From CALCMJ01 sp964475415 (GTDB taxonomy: Bacteria > Bacteroidota > Bacteroidia > Chitinophagales > Saprospiraceae): a DNA stretch of 64,000 bases. The notes beneath the pieces were generated by a model. The model saw nothing but the letters and a program-made list of their open reading frames with translations. It was not told the DNA's origin and ran no database searches. Within the stretch, counting starts at the first letter, position 1; each line of letters begins with the position of its first letter. The DNA is taken from NCBI GenBank assembly GCA_964475415.1, contig CAYYWZ010000005.1, positions 1 to 64,000 of the forward strand, in the 5' to 3' direction. The position numbers were made by a program, and so were the translations under genes. Shown here piece by piece: positions 16,969-26,430 of this stretch.

Positions 16969-17925
16969 ATGGAGAAAGATACACTACTATGTCTAAGAAA
17001 CCTGATTGGCTTATCTTGCTTGTTCCTGTTTATAAGTTCGTGTATAGTATTCAGACCTAAGACTATAGGAGCAGATGGAGCTAATGTTATTGCAAACCGA
17101 TTAGATAGTATAACAAATTCTAATAGAGTTAATGATCTTAGCCAAACCGCAATTGAGGGAGCCCTTAAAGGAAGTTCCTCTGATGTTTCTACAGAAAGCA
17201 TCCAACAATTAGCTGAAATATTAGGGCAAGCTATAGAAAAGGAATTGAATAAGACTTTTTCAAATTTAGACACAAAACCACCAGGAAAAAAATTCTCGAA
17301 AGCAATTGTTGAAAATCTTATCAATAAAGAATTAGAAGATAAGCTTTCTCATCTATTATCGACTTCTATACAACAAGCAGACGGGGATATTAGTCTTGCC
17401 CTTGCGCATATGGAGGAATCTCTTAACGGTACTTTGTCTAGTGTATTCGGAAACCTTAACATGGAACTAAGTAGAATGGATGAAGCCATTATTCAGGTAA
17501 TGTCTGAACAGTTGAAAGATAGTTTAAATCTGTTTATTAATAGTAGTCTAAACAATATAGAATTTAGAACCCTATCCCATAAACTGAGTACGGAATTGCT
17601 GAGTTCAGAACTTAGAGATAGTTTAGTGAGTCTTGTAAGAGACATTAATAATAATATTGACATCACAGATCCTATCCCTAAGTTCATAGTAACGCTTCGT
17701 AACAATGCTGTTTGGGTAGCCATTATTGCAGCAATTTTGGTTGGCTTACTTATGTATTGGTGGTATTATCTTAGTAAACGAAGTAAAATCGGAGATGACC
17801 TATCTCAGGTGATAAACGAAATTGCTTCAGAAAGCGATCCAGAAATAAAAGCTCAAGTAGAAAGGTTCTTAAAAGAGCGTGGACACTATGACTTCTATAA
17901 GAAAAATATAGAAAAAGGGGGGTAA
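16969..17925 (+). CDS. Predicted lipoprotein/membrane protein of unknown function
   Basis: 318 residues. The N-terminal hydrophobic stretch ends LFISSC (C about 25), a plausible lipobox. The central ~200 residues are helical and rich in Ser, Leu, Asn and Glu with heptad-like spacing. A strong membrane segment near residues 243-262 (VAIIAAILVGLLMYWWYYL) is followed by a short charged tail. It would thus be held at the membrane at both ends, or the N-terminal stretch may be an uncleaved anchor. I do not recognise the family. It starts 9 bp after the PaaY-like gene and is probably co-transcribed. Confidence 0.6.
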   Translation: MEKDTLLCLRNLIGLSCLFLFISSCIVFRPKTIGADGANVIANRLDSITNSNRVNDLSQTAIEGALKGSSSDVSTESIQQLAEILGQAIEKELNKTFSNLDTKPPGKKFSKAIVENLINKELEDKLSHLLSTSIQQADGDISLALAHMEESLNGTLSSVFGNLNMELSRMDEAIIQVMSEQLKDSLNLFINSSLNNIEFRTLSHKLSTELLSSELRDSLVSLVRDINNNIDITDPIPKFIVTLRNNAVWVAIIAAILVGLLMYWWYYLSKRSKIGDDLSQVINEIASESDPEIKAQVERFLKERGHYDFYKKNIEKGG

Positions 17926-17943
17926 GTAGTTTTTAGGCTTTGT

Positions 17944-20016
17944 TTATGCTGTTATAAGTTTAGAAACTGACTTGTCTATAAAAGGAAATGATATAACAAA
18001 AGTACAACCACTGCTGTGACCATCCTCAAGCCATATATCTCCATTATGAATATTCATAATTTTTTGACACAAAGACAGGCCTAGACCTGAACCTTCAAAT
18101 TCTGCACGACTATTTAGTCTAGTAAACATTTTAAATATTTTGTCCTTATATTTCTTGTCGATACCTATTCCATTATCAATAAATTGGATGATATGCATAT
18201 CATTATTTATAGAAGCTTCTATTTGTAATGTTGGTTTCTCCTTATCGTTATATTTTACCGCATTTTGGATAAGGTTTTGGAAAACTGAGAATAATAGTGA
18301 TTGATCGCCTTTTACAGTAGGCAACTTACTGGATGTAATTTTTATATTTGTATTAAGAAAGCTATTTTCAGTCTCTTTTAATATAGCATTTAGATCGATG
18401 TTTTTAAAATTTGGATTGGTATCCTTTAGTATTGAAAAGGAGAGTATACTTTCAATCAAGTTTACTAGTCTATAACCAGCTCGCTGGATAACAGATGTGT
18501 AAAATTTCAAATTATCTGGATCGGCGTTTTGTGAGATCTTTTTTTCAATAAGACTAGAAAATGAAATTATGTTTCTTAAAGGTTCTTTTAGATCATGAGA
18601 AGCAATAAATGCAAATCGTTCTAACTCCATATTAGAGCTTTTTAATTCTTTATTGGCAAGACTAAGTTCTTTAGTCCTAGACTCTATGGCTGTCTCTAAC
18701 TCTTCGTTATATCTTTGTCTTAGTCTTAATGATTTATAAATAAGGTAAGCAAATAGTAAGCTTAGAATAGCGATAATACTGGTTACTGTGTAGAGATACT
18801 TTTGATTTCTTATAAGCTTGTTATCCAAAGATACTTGTCTTTTTAGGCTTTCATTTTCTTTTTCTTTTTCTTTAAGATTGTATTCTAAATTGAGTTTCAT
18901 AGTAAGATTACGCTTCTCTGCATCAAATATTTTATTTAGAAGCGCATTATTTTTTTCTAAGTATTTCAGAGCTTCTCTCGGCTTATTTAGTTTCTGATAG
19001 GATTTACTAGCTATAAGATATAACTGTTCTACGTATCTTGTAGATATCCCTTCATCTATTTCATTGAGAATAGATGAACTAATTTCTGCCGACTTATCAA
19101 ATTGCTTTTGCACAAAAAATATATTGGCAATCACATAATTACTGCTTATTATACCGTGTTCATATTCAAATTCTTTAGAAATCTGTAAGGCTTTTCTAGC
19201 ATTGATATAGGCTTGTGATAAAGAATCTTGACCTAGATTAATTTCAGATAAAATATTATAAAAGATACTAGCATAAATAGCATTATCTTTTTCTGTAAAG
19301 TAGAATTCAGATTCAGCGAGTACTTTCCTAGCTTCATCATATTTATCTTGATCTAACAGTACATAAGCTGCATTTACTTTTGAAGCATAGTATAAATGAT
19401 CATTCCCTAATTCTTCAGCTACCTTTTCAGTCAATAGTATATTTCTGAGTGATTCCTCATAATCCTTCAATTCTCGCATGCAGATACTTATATTATTAAG
19501 CTGTTTTATGAGTTCAGATTTCTTACCTAACTCTGTATTAATGTTAAGCGCATTGAAGTATTCGTTTATAGCTTTATCGTACTGACCATCTAACTGATAC
19601 ATTAGACCAAGTATGTGACGGTTTTTTGCAATTATATATTTATAGTTATTTTCTTTTGATATTGCAATGGATTGGTCAGCATGTTGAATAGCTAACTTTT
19701 TATCGCCAAAAAAAATCTCATAACAAGATTTTAGATACAAAATATATGATTCTATTCTAGGATTATTTTCTTCCTTAGCAATGTTCTCTAAAGTTTTTAT
19801 TGACGACAGTGTTTGGGCTTTATCTTTAGAAATAGATTTGTATCCTACTTCTACTAGGGAGTCTATTTGCTGATCATTGTACATCAGAATGTCAGTTGAC
19901 TCAGATTGACTTGACAAACTAATGCAAGTCATTGCTATAAGTATAACCGTTGAAGTTACATGGTTGATAGATTCTATCATGTTCGAGATGAGCGTGATGA
20001 TAATTATTTTTAGCAA
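17944..20016 (-). CDS. TPR-containing sensor histidine kinase
   Basis: 690 residues. A signal sequence (about 13-37) is followed by about seven tetratricopeptide repeats (50-340) that face the periplasm, a membrane segment near 408-428, a coiled coil, a HisKA dimerisation domain with the phospho-acceptor in FIASHDLKEPLRN, and a HATPase_c domain with the N box (QNLIQNAVKYND), G1 box (DNGIGID) and G2 box (GSGLGLSLCQKI). There is no receiver domain or DNA-binding domain, so it needs a separate response regulator, which is not adjacent. The first in-frame Met at 20016 gives twelve extra residues; Met13 at 19980 is an equally likely start. Confidence 0.9.
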   Translation of the reverse strand: MLKIIIITLISNMIESINHVTSTVILIAMTCISLSSQSESTDILMYNDQQIDSLVEVGYKSISKDKAQTLSSIKTLENIAKEENNPRIESYILYLKSCYEIFFGDKKLAIQHADQSIAISKENNYKYIIAKNRHILGLMYQLDGQYDKAINEYFNALNINTELGKKSELIKQLNNISICMRELKDYEESLRNILLTEKVAEELGNDHLYYASKVNAAYVLLDQDKYDEARKVLAESEFYFTEKDNAIYASIFYNILSEINLGQDSLSQAYINARKALQISKEFEYEHGIISSNYVIANIFFVQKQFDKSAEISSSILNEIDEGISTRYVEQLYLIASKSYQKLNKPREALKYLEKNNALLNKIFDAEKRNLTMKLNLEYNLKEKEKENESLKRQVSLDNKLIRNQKYLYTVTSIIAILSLLFAYLIYKSLRLRQRYNEELETAIESRTKELSLANKELKSSNMELERFAFIASHDLKEPLRNIISFSSLIEKKISQNADPDNLKFYTSVIQRAGYRLVNLIESILSFSILKDTNPNFKNIDLNAILKETENSFLNTNIKITSSKLPTVKGDQSLLFSVFQNLIQNAVKYNDKEKPTLQIEASINNDMHIIQFIDNGIGIDKKYKDKIFKMFTRLNSRAEFEGSGLGLSLCQKIMNIHNGDIWLEDGHSSGCTFVISFPFIDKSVSKLITA

Positions 20017-20081
20017 TAGTATTTGTTATACAATAATAGTGAAATGAAATAAGATATTTTATTTTCTATTTTACATAAGTA

Positions 20082-20495
20082 TTATTTGTTAAGATGATTT
20101 AGCTTAAGTTGATCTATTTTATTGAAATAAGAATTTTCTAGCTTTCCATTGAAGGGGACTTTTAATTTTATTTCATTTATTTCATTTCGGATAATTACAA
20201 ATTTATCTTCCAATTCGATTTCTAAAAATAAATACGGAATTAACCATAAATATACTTTTAGAGTAGAATGAAATCCTACAACAATACCATCATTTCTGCA
20301 CTCTATATAGCAATAGATTGTATCAGTTTTATGACTTACTAGTTTATAGATTTCATCTGATGCCTCTACCATTTGAAGTTTAGAGGTGCCTATACCTCCC
20401 ATTTTAAAACGTTCTATAAATCCAAAAGAAGAGCCGACAGATTTTTTAATCTGATTTTTTAATTTTGGATTAGGGTAAGTATAATTTATAATCAT
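20082..20495 (-). CDS. Hypothetical protein
   Basis: 137 residues, alternating short strands and charged segments, with one moderately hydrophobic stretch (about 85-97, VYLWLIPYLFLEI). No signal peptide, cysteine pair or catalytic motif is visible, and I do not recognise the family. It lies 65 bp upstream of the TPR histidine kinase on the same strand. Confidence 0.5.
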   Translation of the reverse strand: MIINYTYPNPKLKNQIKKSVGSSFGFIERFKMGGIGTSKLQMVEASDEIYKLVSHKTDTIYCYIECRNDGIVVGFHSTLKVYLWLIPYLFLEIELEDKFVIIRNEINEIKLKVPFNGKLENSYFNKIDQLKLNHLNK

Positions 20496-20714
20496 ATAGT
20501 AAATGATTTTTCAATAATTTGCTGAGAATAACTTTTTTCAGTTAACTTTTTAGAAGTAGGTATAAGCTTTAGTACTAGAAAATTAATCTTCCTTTTACTT
20601 TTCAGTCGATTAGTTTTTTGTAAACTTTTTTGTGTTACGAAGATTTATAAAATTCAATCTATCAATTATAACATCACATAAGATCATAGGTTCAATGCAC
20701 TGAAACCTGAAAAT

Positions 20715-20755
20715 AAAAAAGGAGCCCTCTGAAGAGAAAACTCCTTTTTTTAATT
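20715..20755 (-). terminator. Rho-independent terminator region
   Basis: AAAAAAGGAG (20715-20724) pairs with CTCCTTTTTT (20741-20750). The minus-strand 3-prime side runs into T-rich sequence, fitting termination of the hypothetical gene upstream or, read on the plus strand, nothing known. Strong A/T flanks make it potentially bidirectional. Confidence 0.55.
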
Positions 20756-20769
20756 TTTTCTTTTGAGTA

Positions 20770-21531
20770 CTAGTCTCGTTGTAATTTAGATAGTAATCTT
20801 AGAAATTCCCAATATAACCATACTAAGGTCACAAGGAGTCCCATTCCACAGAACCATTCCATATATTTAGGAGCACCATGTTCAGCTCCTTTTTCGAAAC
20901 TATCAAAATCTACTAGAAGATTAAGAGAAGCTACGGCGATAATTACGATACTCACTCCGATACCTATCGGGCCGCCCTCATGTAAATATGGCACATTAAA
21001 GCCTATGAAACTACCGATGAAACTTACTAGGTAGACTATAAATATAGCTCCTGTTGCCATAGCAATTCCCATTTTAAATTTAGCAGTAACTTTTATAAGT
21101 CCCGACTTATAGATGGCAAGCATCATAAGTAGAGTGCCAAAGGTAAGACTTACCGCTTGGAATATAATACCATCAAACTGGGCTGCGTATATTGCAGAAA
21201 CTGTTCCTACAAATAGACCTTCAAGTAAGGCATAAATAGGAGCTACAGTCCCAGATAAGTGCGGCTTAAAGGATGCAAACATTACAGCTGCTAATCCACC
21301 AAATATTCCTATGTACATAAACATTTGTGAAGGCATCATATAGCTCACAAATGTCGTAATCATCATAAGTGAAAAAAGAATGAGTGTCTTATTGACAGCT
21401 CCGTCTACAGTCATTACCTCTCCTTTATTTATTACCTCACGAAAATCCTGCGTATCTGCTGTTTTGTTGACGGCCTTATTCATAGCAGAGTCTTTTAGTA
21501 GTGGGTTTTTTGAATTCATGAAATTCGCCAT
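20770..21531 (-). CDS. Bax inhibitor-1/YccA (YetJ-like) family membrane protein
   Basis: 253 residues with seven predicted membrane segments after a ~45-residue cytosolic N-terminus, the arrangement of Bax inhibitor-1/TMBIM proteins. Bacterial members such as YetJ are pH-sensitive calcium leak channels; others bind FtsH. Acidic residues near the last two membrane segments (LVDFDSFEKGAEHG) sit where the pore Asp pair is found. The gene lies 29 bp after the M48 protease gene on the same strand; both may act in membrane protein quality control, which is inference. Confidence 0.88.
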   Translation of the reverse strand: MANFMNSKNPLLKDSAMNKAVNKTADTQDFREVINKGEVMTVDGAVNKTLILFSLMMITTFVSYMMPSQMFMYIGIFGGLAAVMFASFKPHLSGTVAPIYALLEGLFVGTVSAIYAAQFDGIIFQAVSLTFGTLLMMLAIYKSGLIKVTAKFKMGIAMATGAIFIVYLVSFIGSFIGFNVPYLHEGGPIGIGVSIVIIAVASLNLLVDFDSFEKGAEHGAPKYMEWFCGMGLLVTLVWLYWEFLRLLSKLQRD

Positions 21532-21560
21532 AAGTAGTTATATTAGTTTATTTTCAATTT

Positions 21561-22412
21561 TTATTTACTGTACTTCTCTATCGAAGCTTTTATTTGTTCT
21601 CTTCTGTTTTCAGGGCTTGGATGTGTACTCTGGAATTCAGGTGTATTACTTCCTCCAGAAGCTTTCTCCAGTATATCCATAACTTCTATCAATTTATAAG
21701 GATCGTAACCTGCTTCTATCATAAGACGTACTCCCCAGTCATCAGATTCTAATTCCTGATCTCTACCATACTTCATACTTGCATAATTACCTACAAGATT
21801 AGCTATCTGAGACATACTTGCATCCCCTCCTGATCCTATAAGCACACTTTGTATAAGTCCCTGAATAAAGCTGGATTTGGCCATCCTTTCACCACCATGT
21901 CTTTCTATTACATGACCGATTTCATGACCCATTATTCCTGCTAGCTGATCCTCTGTAGTCAATTGGTTAAACAATGCTGCGGTTATAAAACATTGACCCC
22001 CAGGCAAAGCGAAAGCATTTACCGATTTTTCATCTGCTAAGAGATGAAAATCATAAGGATATCCAGACTCTTCAGCTATAGTATTCGTTACAAGTCTTTT
22101 GCCAACCTGATCGACAAATTCTTGAGCTCTCTGATCTGCATGCAATCCTCCATGCTGTTGTGCCATCTGAGGAGCAGATTGCAAACCTAGTTGCACCTCT
22201 TCTTCTGGTGTCCATTGTATTCTTTGGTTTTCTCCAGTTAAGGGATTCAGCTGCGTGTTTGCGAAATACTTAAACGCTTGAAATGCTGCCATTCCAAGAC
22301 CTAGTATAAGAAATATTTTAAATCTAGAAGTTCCAGCTCCTCTGCCCTGACGACTATAAGGATCACCTGTTCCTCCATAATATCTTCCTTGTGGTTGTCT
22401 TCTACCGTACAT
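21561..22412 (-). CDS. M48 family metalloprotease
   Basis: 283 residues. A basic, Gly/Tyr/Gln-rich cytosolic N-terminus (1-30) precedes one membrane segment (about 31-48). The catalytic domain has HEIGH at 163-167 and the third zinc ligand in ELESDDWG (E222), as in M48 peptidases such as BepA/LoiP. The cysteine protease or S2P alternatives are excluded by this motif. The protein is likely anchored in the inner membrane with its catalytic domain in the periplasm, degrading misfolded envelope proteins. The BI-1 gene follows 29 bp downstream. Confidence 0.88.
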   Translation of the reverse strand: MYGRRQPQGRYYGGTGDPYSRQGRGAGTSRFKIFLILGLGMAAFQAFKYFANTQLNPLTGENQRIQWTPEEEVQLGLQSAPQMAQQHGGLHADQRAQEFVDQVGKRLVTNTIAEESGYPYDFHLLADEKSVNAFALPGGQCFITAALFNQLTTEDQLAGIMGHEIGHVIERHGGERMAKSSFIQGLIQSVLIGSGGDASMSQIANLVGNYASMKYGRDQELESDDWGVRLMIEAGYDPYKLIEVMDILEKASGGSNTPEFQSTHPSPENRREQIKASIEKYSK

Positions 22413-22489
22413 AATCTATTAGCTATTGGTATTCTTATAGTTTGTTATTAATAATAACCTATTTTAATTATAATTGGTTTCTTATGGAG

Positions 22490-22753
22490 TTAGATTAGAT
22501 GCTTTACTAGTAAGTAAAGCATATATATAGCAGCTAATCTTATAGAATAATCTATATCAGGTATTATTTTAATGATATAACAATATATAAGAACTGGAAT
22601 ACAAGCTATTGCAATAGTAGCTGCTGGTAATCCTACAACTTGTAAGATTGTCATACCTATATTCTCGCTTGGTGCATAGGGGTATATTACAAATGCTATG
22701 ATCATCATAAGTAATACAAGTACCCAACTGCTCCATTCTGTTCTGAAATCCAT
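22490..22753 (-). CDS. Small membrane protein
   Basis: 87 residues with three hydrophobic segments (about 10-26, 34-60, 70-86). No recognisable family. It stands between the TPR protein (31 bp) and the M48 protease on the same strand; the codon pattern is ordinary and the frame is not overlapped by another gene, so I treat it as a real but unproven gene. Confidence 0.45.
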   Translation of the reverse strand: MDFRTEWSSWVLVLLMMIIAFVIYPYAPSENIGMTILQVVGLPAATIAIACIPVLIYCYIIKIIPDIDYSIRLAAIYMLYLLVKHLI

Positions 22754-22784
22754 CTCTTTTTTTAACCAAAATAGTAAATTAATA

Positions 22785-24224
22785 TTAATCAGCAGTTCTT
22801 ATAGTAGTGGATTCATTTATCCAACAGCCTACCTTAAACGATGAGCCCGCCTTTAGATTACGTATAAATACATCTTCCTTCGATGGCATATACTGCCTAT
22901 ATTGGTTGATCCACTTATTAGCTTCAGTGGCTACAGAGGGATCTATTTTCTTTGCGTACTTAAACTTATCTATAGCAGGCCAAGTAACAATCTGACTATC
23001 CCAGCCCCTACCTGGTCCACACAGTGGCCCACTACTTGCGTATAGTTTTCCAATAAGTATGTATGGTTCTCCCCAGTTAGGTCTGTAACTCGCAGCTTCT
23101 AGTGCTTTCTTTCTGGAGATAGAGAAATTCTTCAGATCACCGTAGTAGATCTTAGCTATAAGCAGTGCATATTTAGCTTTTTTTACATTATCTGTTGCGT
23201 TACCAACGTATTCTTCGAAAGCATCTACAGCTTCTTTATATCTGCCTTCAGAGTAGGCGTTATAACCTCTTCTTAGTGGCCCTTCTTGAGGTGGAGGCGT
23301 ATAGCAGTTGGTTTGCTTTGCATTTTTTACTTCTACAACATAAGGATTTGTAAGGTCGCAACCTCCATATAATAACCTGCTATAAGTTTTATTAATAACT
23401 TCACAATCTTGTGGGTTAGCCTGGAAAATGGCATAATACTTATTGCTGTAATAGGTACAATCATAGAATCCTTCTATACCTTCTAAGTTTTCCAATCTAG
23501 CTGGGGCATAGTCATTTACAATTTCCCAGGATTCACAATTCTTTGTACAATTAGTTGTACCATAATCTATAGCTGAGAAAATCTTATTTGCATAAGCTCT
23601 GCCTTCATCATGACTGATTTTTTCCTTGAGCACTCGATCAAATAACATAGAAGTAAACGGGTTGATCACAAAGTAATCAGATTTTTCTCCTTTCATATCT
23701 ACTGCTTTTCTGAAAAGTTCGAACAACTCTTCTTCAGCTATATAATCCTTAAAATAGTAATAATAGTCAAACGCTTTTCTGCCAGCAGAGTATCCTTCTT
23801 CTCCAGTACATTCCGCTCGCTTATCATAGATCTCCATTATTGTCTCTACATAGCTTTTTTTCTCAGTGTCATCCGCGGATGTTTTGAATAGTTCTTTGTA
23901 GATGCCTACACCATCGTCGAACTGGTATTTTATCCTTCCATTTGCTGCAGGAGCAAGAGTATAAGCTTTCTCCCAAAGAGGAAGCGCTTTCTTATAATCC
24001 TTAGCCTTATAAAAATCTCTATACAGAACGTATGCAGTCTCTGCTTCATCCTTATCAGCTGGACGTAGTTGTGAAAGGATAGTGCATGGACCTGTATTTT
24101 CAGGTTCTACAGCAACTTCCTTGACTTGTTCTGGTTTTGTTTCTTTTACCACCTTAGGTGAACAACTTATTACGAATAAGCCGAAAACTAGGCTCGATAT
24201 GTAGGCTTTGTATCTAACTTTCAT
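22785..24224 (-). CDS. TPR lipoprotein, paralogue of the 25005-26417 protein
   Basis: 479 residues. The signal peptide ends VISCSPK, a good lipobox with C at about 21. The mature part is made of TPR-like helical repeats with many cysteines (over ten), suggesting disulfides in the periplasm. Its order of motifs (YQFDDGVGIYKELFK, a Cys-rich middle, NWGEPYILIGKLY, then AGSSFKVGCWINE) matches the protein at 25005-26417 end to end, so the two arose by duplication. TPR lipoproteins often assist outer-membrane or T9SS machinery, but I cannot assign a function. Confidence 0.75.
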   Translation of the reverse strand: MKVRYKAYISSLVFGLFVISCSPKVVKETKPEQVKEVAVEPENTGPCTILSQLRPADKDEAETAYVLYRDFYKAKDYKKALPLWEKAYTLAPAANGRIKYQFDDGVGIYKELFKTSADDTEKKSYVETIMEIYDKRAECTGEEGYSAGRKAFDYYYYFKDYIAEEELFELFRKAVDMKGEKSDYFVINPFTSMLFDRVLKEKISHDEGRAYANKIFSAIDYGTTNCTKNCESWEIVNDYAPARLENLEGIEGFYDCTYYSNKYYAIFQANPQDCEVINKTYSRLLYGGCDLTNPYVVEVKNAKQTNCYTPPPQEGPLRRGYNAYSEGRYKEAVDAFEEYVGNATDNVKKAKYALLIAKIYYGDLKNFSISRKKALEAASYRPNWGEPYILIGKLYASSGPLCGPGRGWDSQIVTWPAIDKFKYAKKIDPSVATEANKWINQYRQYMPSKEDVFIRNLKAGSSFKVGCWINESTTIRTAD

Positions 24225-24365
24225 AGCTCTGTTTTTGTTAAGACCACTTAAAGGTAATAAAGTAAGTTAATGCTTTCTTAAATCTAAGATGCTATTTAGC
24301 TATAATAAGGTGGGTTAGATACTTCTAATAGTAGAGACCCTAAGATCCTTAAGCAAAAGTAAGCC

Positions 24366-24812
24366 CTAGTTAGATCTGTAAGTACTCATGATATCCAGTA
24401 CCAAATTAAAATGTTCTTGATCTCCAATAATGAAATTTGCCGGACCGGCATCAGGGAAGGTGAAAAAGGAACAACAATTATCAGAACTCAAATATTGACT
24501 ATCTCTGGTTATATAATAGAAATCTTCATTGACAGAGGTTTCCTTTATGGCATCTGAATCAGTTGGTTCTACATAATTTCCGGCTAGAAACCCTATGTCT
24601 ATTTGAACATTGAATGTCTCATCATCAGTATCTATAAGTTCTGCTACATAGGAGTCTATACCCTGAAGTATATTGAGCTCTACAGTTTCTGGAACTGAAA
24701 TTTCATGACCATCATTTAGAATGATTATTTTGTCAAATTCTATATTGTTATCGCTACAAGAAACTAATGCTAAGAGCAAGAAGAGTGTTAGACTGTAATG
24801 TAATTTTTTCAT
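24366..24812 (-). CDS. Predicted lipoprotein of unknown function
   Basis: 148 residues with signal peptide and lipobox (LALVSCSDNN, C about 20). The mature part is acidic with short strands and no recognised family. It lies between the two paralogous TPR genes and is on the same strand, separated by 141 and 192 bp, the latter holding a terminator, so it probably has its own promoter. Confidence 0.55.
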   Translation of the reverse strand: MKKLHYSLTLFLLLALVSCSDNNIEFDKIIILNDGHEISVPETVELNILQGIDSYVAELIDTDDETFNVQIDIGFLAGNYVEPTDSDAIKETSVNEDFYYITRDSQYLSSDNCCSFFTFPDAGPANFIIGDQEHFNLVLDIMSTYRSN

Positions 24813-24950
24813 TTGCTTACTTTATTTGTACTCTACACTTATAGACATTTATTAGATGTAAGAAGGTTGGGTTAGACAGCTAATTTTTCCTATTGATAGC
24901 ATTTTATGGTCTATAAACTCAAATCAGTCTCCAGTAGGATTAACGTCAAA

Positions 24951-24988
24951 AAAAAAGCTTGTTCCGAAATTTCCGAAACAAGCTTTTT
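24951..24988 (-). terminator. Rho-independent terminator downstream of the 25005-26417 gene
   Basis: AAAAAGCTTGTT pairs with AACAAGCTTTTT around a short CG-containing loop; the minus-strand 3-prime side is a run of T. It ends the purH-coaX-membrane protein-TPR transcript. Confidence 0.75.
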
Positions 24989-25004
24989 CTTTAGAAAGTT
25001 TTTT

Positions 25005-26417
25005 TTAGTATCTAACTTTTACAGTCTCTCCGATCCAACAGCCTACTTTTACAGATTGACCTGCTTTTACACCTCTCATAAACCCTTCGTCTTGTGTAGG
25101 TTTAGAGTTAGCATACTTTGCTGCTTTGCTTCTTGCTTCGCTCGCAAATTCTGCATCGCTAGCTGCGGCATTGTATTTATCTATTGCTGCTAAGATCGCC
25201 AGCCTCTGGTTCCAAGAGTCTCCGCAATTTCTAGCACCTGTTGCATACATGTCTCCGATGAGCATAATAGGTTTTCCCCATCCTGGTCTTAGCTGCGCAG
25301 CAGTTCTAGCCTCTTTTCTTGCGTCACCATAACTTTTCTTTTTTCTAAAGAGGATAGAAGCTAGATAGAAATGGTAATTAGCTTTTTTCATGTTATCACT
25401 TTCACTGCTGATTGCTTCTCTGTATCTAGTAATCGCTTCATCATAGTTCCCGGCCTTGTATGCTTTGTTAGCAAGGATAGATGGATTGTTCGCTTCGAAC
25501 TCCGCTTGTCTTGAAGCGTTTACAGAGGTAGCGTAAGTTTTCCATTTAGCATTAAGCTTCGCTAGTAATGGATCACTATCAGGACAGTTTCTTTTCTTAA
25601 GTAAGGCAATTACTGTTTTTAGATTATCTGTATTTTCTGGATCTTTTTCGTACATCTCTTCCAGCTGAGGCTTGAAGTATTCACAGTCGAATAGATCAGT
25701 TTCTATCGGAGCAAATTTAGCCTTGGCAGCCTTCCATGCCTGATCATAATAATCTCCATACTTAGAATTGTTTTCTAAGTTATATGCAGCGATTTGTTCC
25801 ATTTTAGAAAAATAGCTAAGCGTTGTTTCTTTATCCATTTTTTCTTTTTGAAACTGATAGACAACCATAGCAGCAACTGGATCGAAGAAAGTATACTCGA
25901 TATCGTTTCCAGCTCTTTCCATAGCGTCGTCATATACCGCTAAGTTTTTAGAATATGGTGAGTTAAGAGAATAGAACATATCGTATGCTCTTCTATTTTG
26001 TACATATCCGATTCTTTCTGAGTAGCAAGCATCATCTGTACACTTAGAAGGTTTGATGGCTTTCGATTCATAGCAGGCGATTGCCTGATCGTATAATTCG
26101 TTTACCTTGGCAACTATAGCTTTTTTCTCTTCCGCGTCTGTTACACCTTTTAATTTATTGATATAGATTTTCACACCATCTAGATAGTGATAATCTCTTT
26201 TTCCATCCGCAGCTGGTGCTCCCTTATATGCGACTTCCCAATATTCTGTTGCTAGAGCATAATCTTCTGATTTTAATGCAGCTCTATATATAGAATGTGC
26301 ATTTTCTAACTCATCTTTATTAGGTGAATCCATCCAGTTTTCGCACTGAGCAGATAAGTTCAGTGTAAATAGTAATCCTAGGGATAATACGGTCAATTTT
26401 TTTAAGTAGTGTAGCAT
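25005..26417 (-). CDS. TPR periplasmic protein, paralogue of the 22785-24224 protein
   Basis: 470 residues from the start at ATG 26417. The longer frame to 26468 would place 17 polar residues before a clear signal peptide (KKLTVLSLGLLFTLNLSAQ) and overlap the preceding gene, so I reject it. The mature protein has TPR-like repeats and cysteines, including CTDDACYSE. The motifs YHYLDGVKIYI, WGKPIMLIGDMY, NCGDSWNQR and AGQSVKVGCWIGE align with the 22785-24224 protein. It ends a minus-strand run beginning with purH, with a terminator at 24951-24988. No enzymatic function can be assigned. Confidence 0.78.
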   Translation of the reverse strand: MLHYLKKLTVLSLGLLFTLNLSAQCENWMDSPNKDELENAHSIYRAALKSEDYALATEYWEVAYKGAPAADGKRDYHYLDGVKIYINKLKGVTDAEEKKAIVAKVNELYDQAIACYESKAIKPSKCTDDACYSERIGYVQNRRAYDMFYSLNSPYSKNLAVYDDAMERAGNDIEYTFFDPVAAMVVYQFQKEKMDKETTLSYFSKMEQIAAYNLENNSKYGDYYDQAWKAAKAKFAPIETDLFDCEYFKPQLEEMYEKDPENTDNLKTVIALLKKRNCPDSDPLLAKLNAKWKTYATSVNASRQAEFEANNPSILANKAYKAGNYDEAITRYREAISSESDNMKKANYHFYLASILFRKKKSYGDARKEARTAAQLRPGWGKPIMLIGDMYATGARNCGDSWNQRLAILAAIDKYNAAASDAEFASEARSKAAKYANSKPTQDEGFMRGVKAGQSVKVGCWIGETVKVRY

Positions 26418-26430
26418 AGTCTGATTTTTT

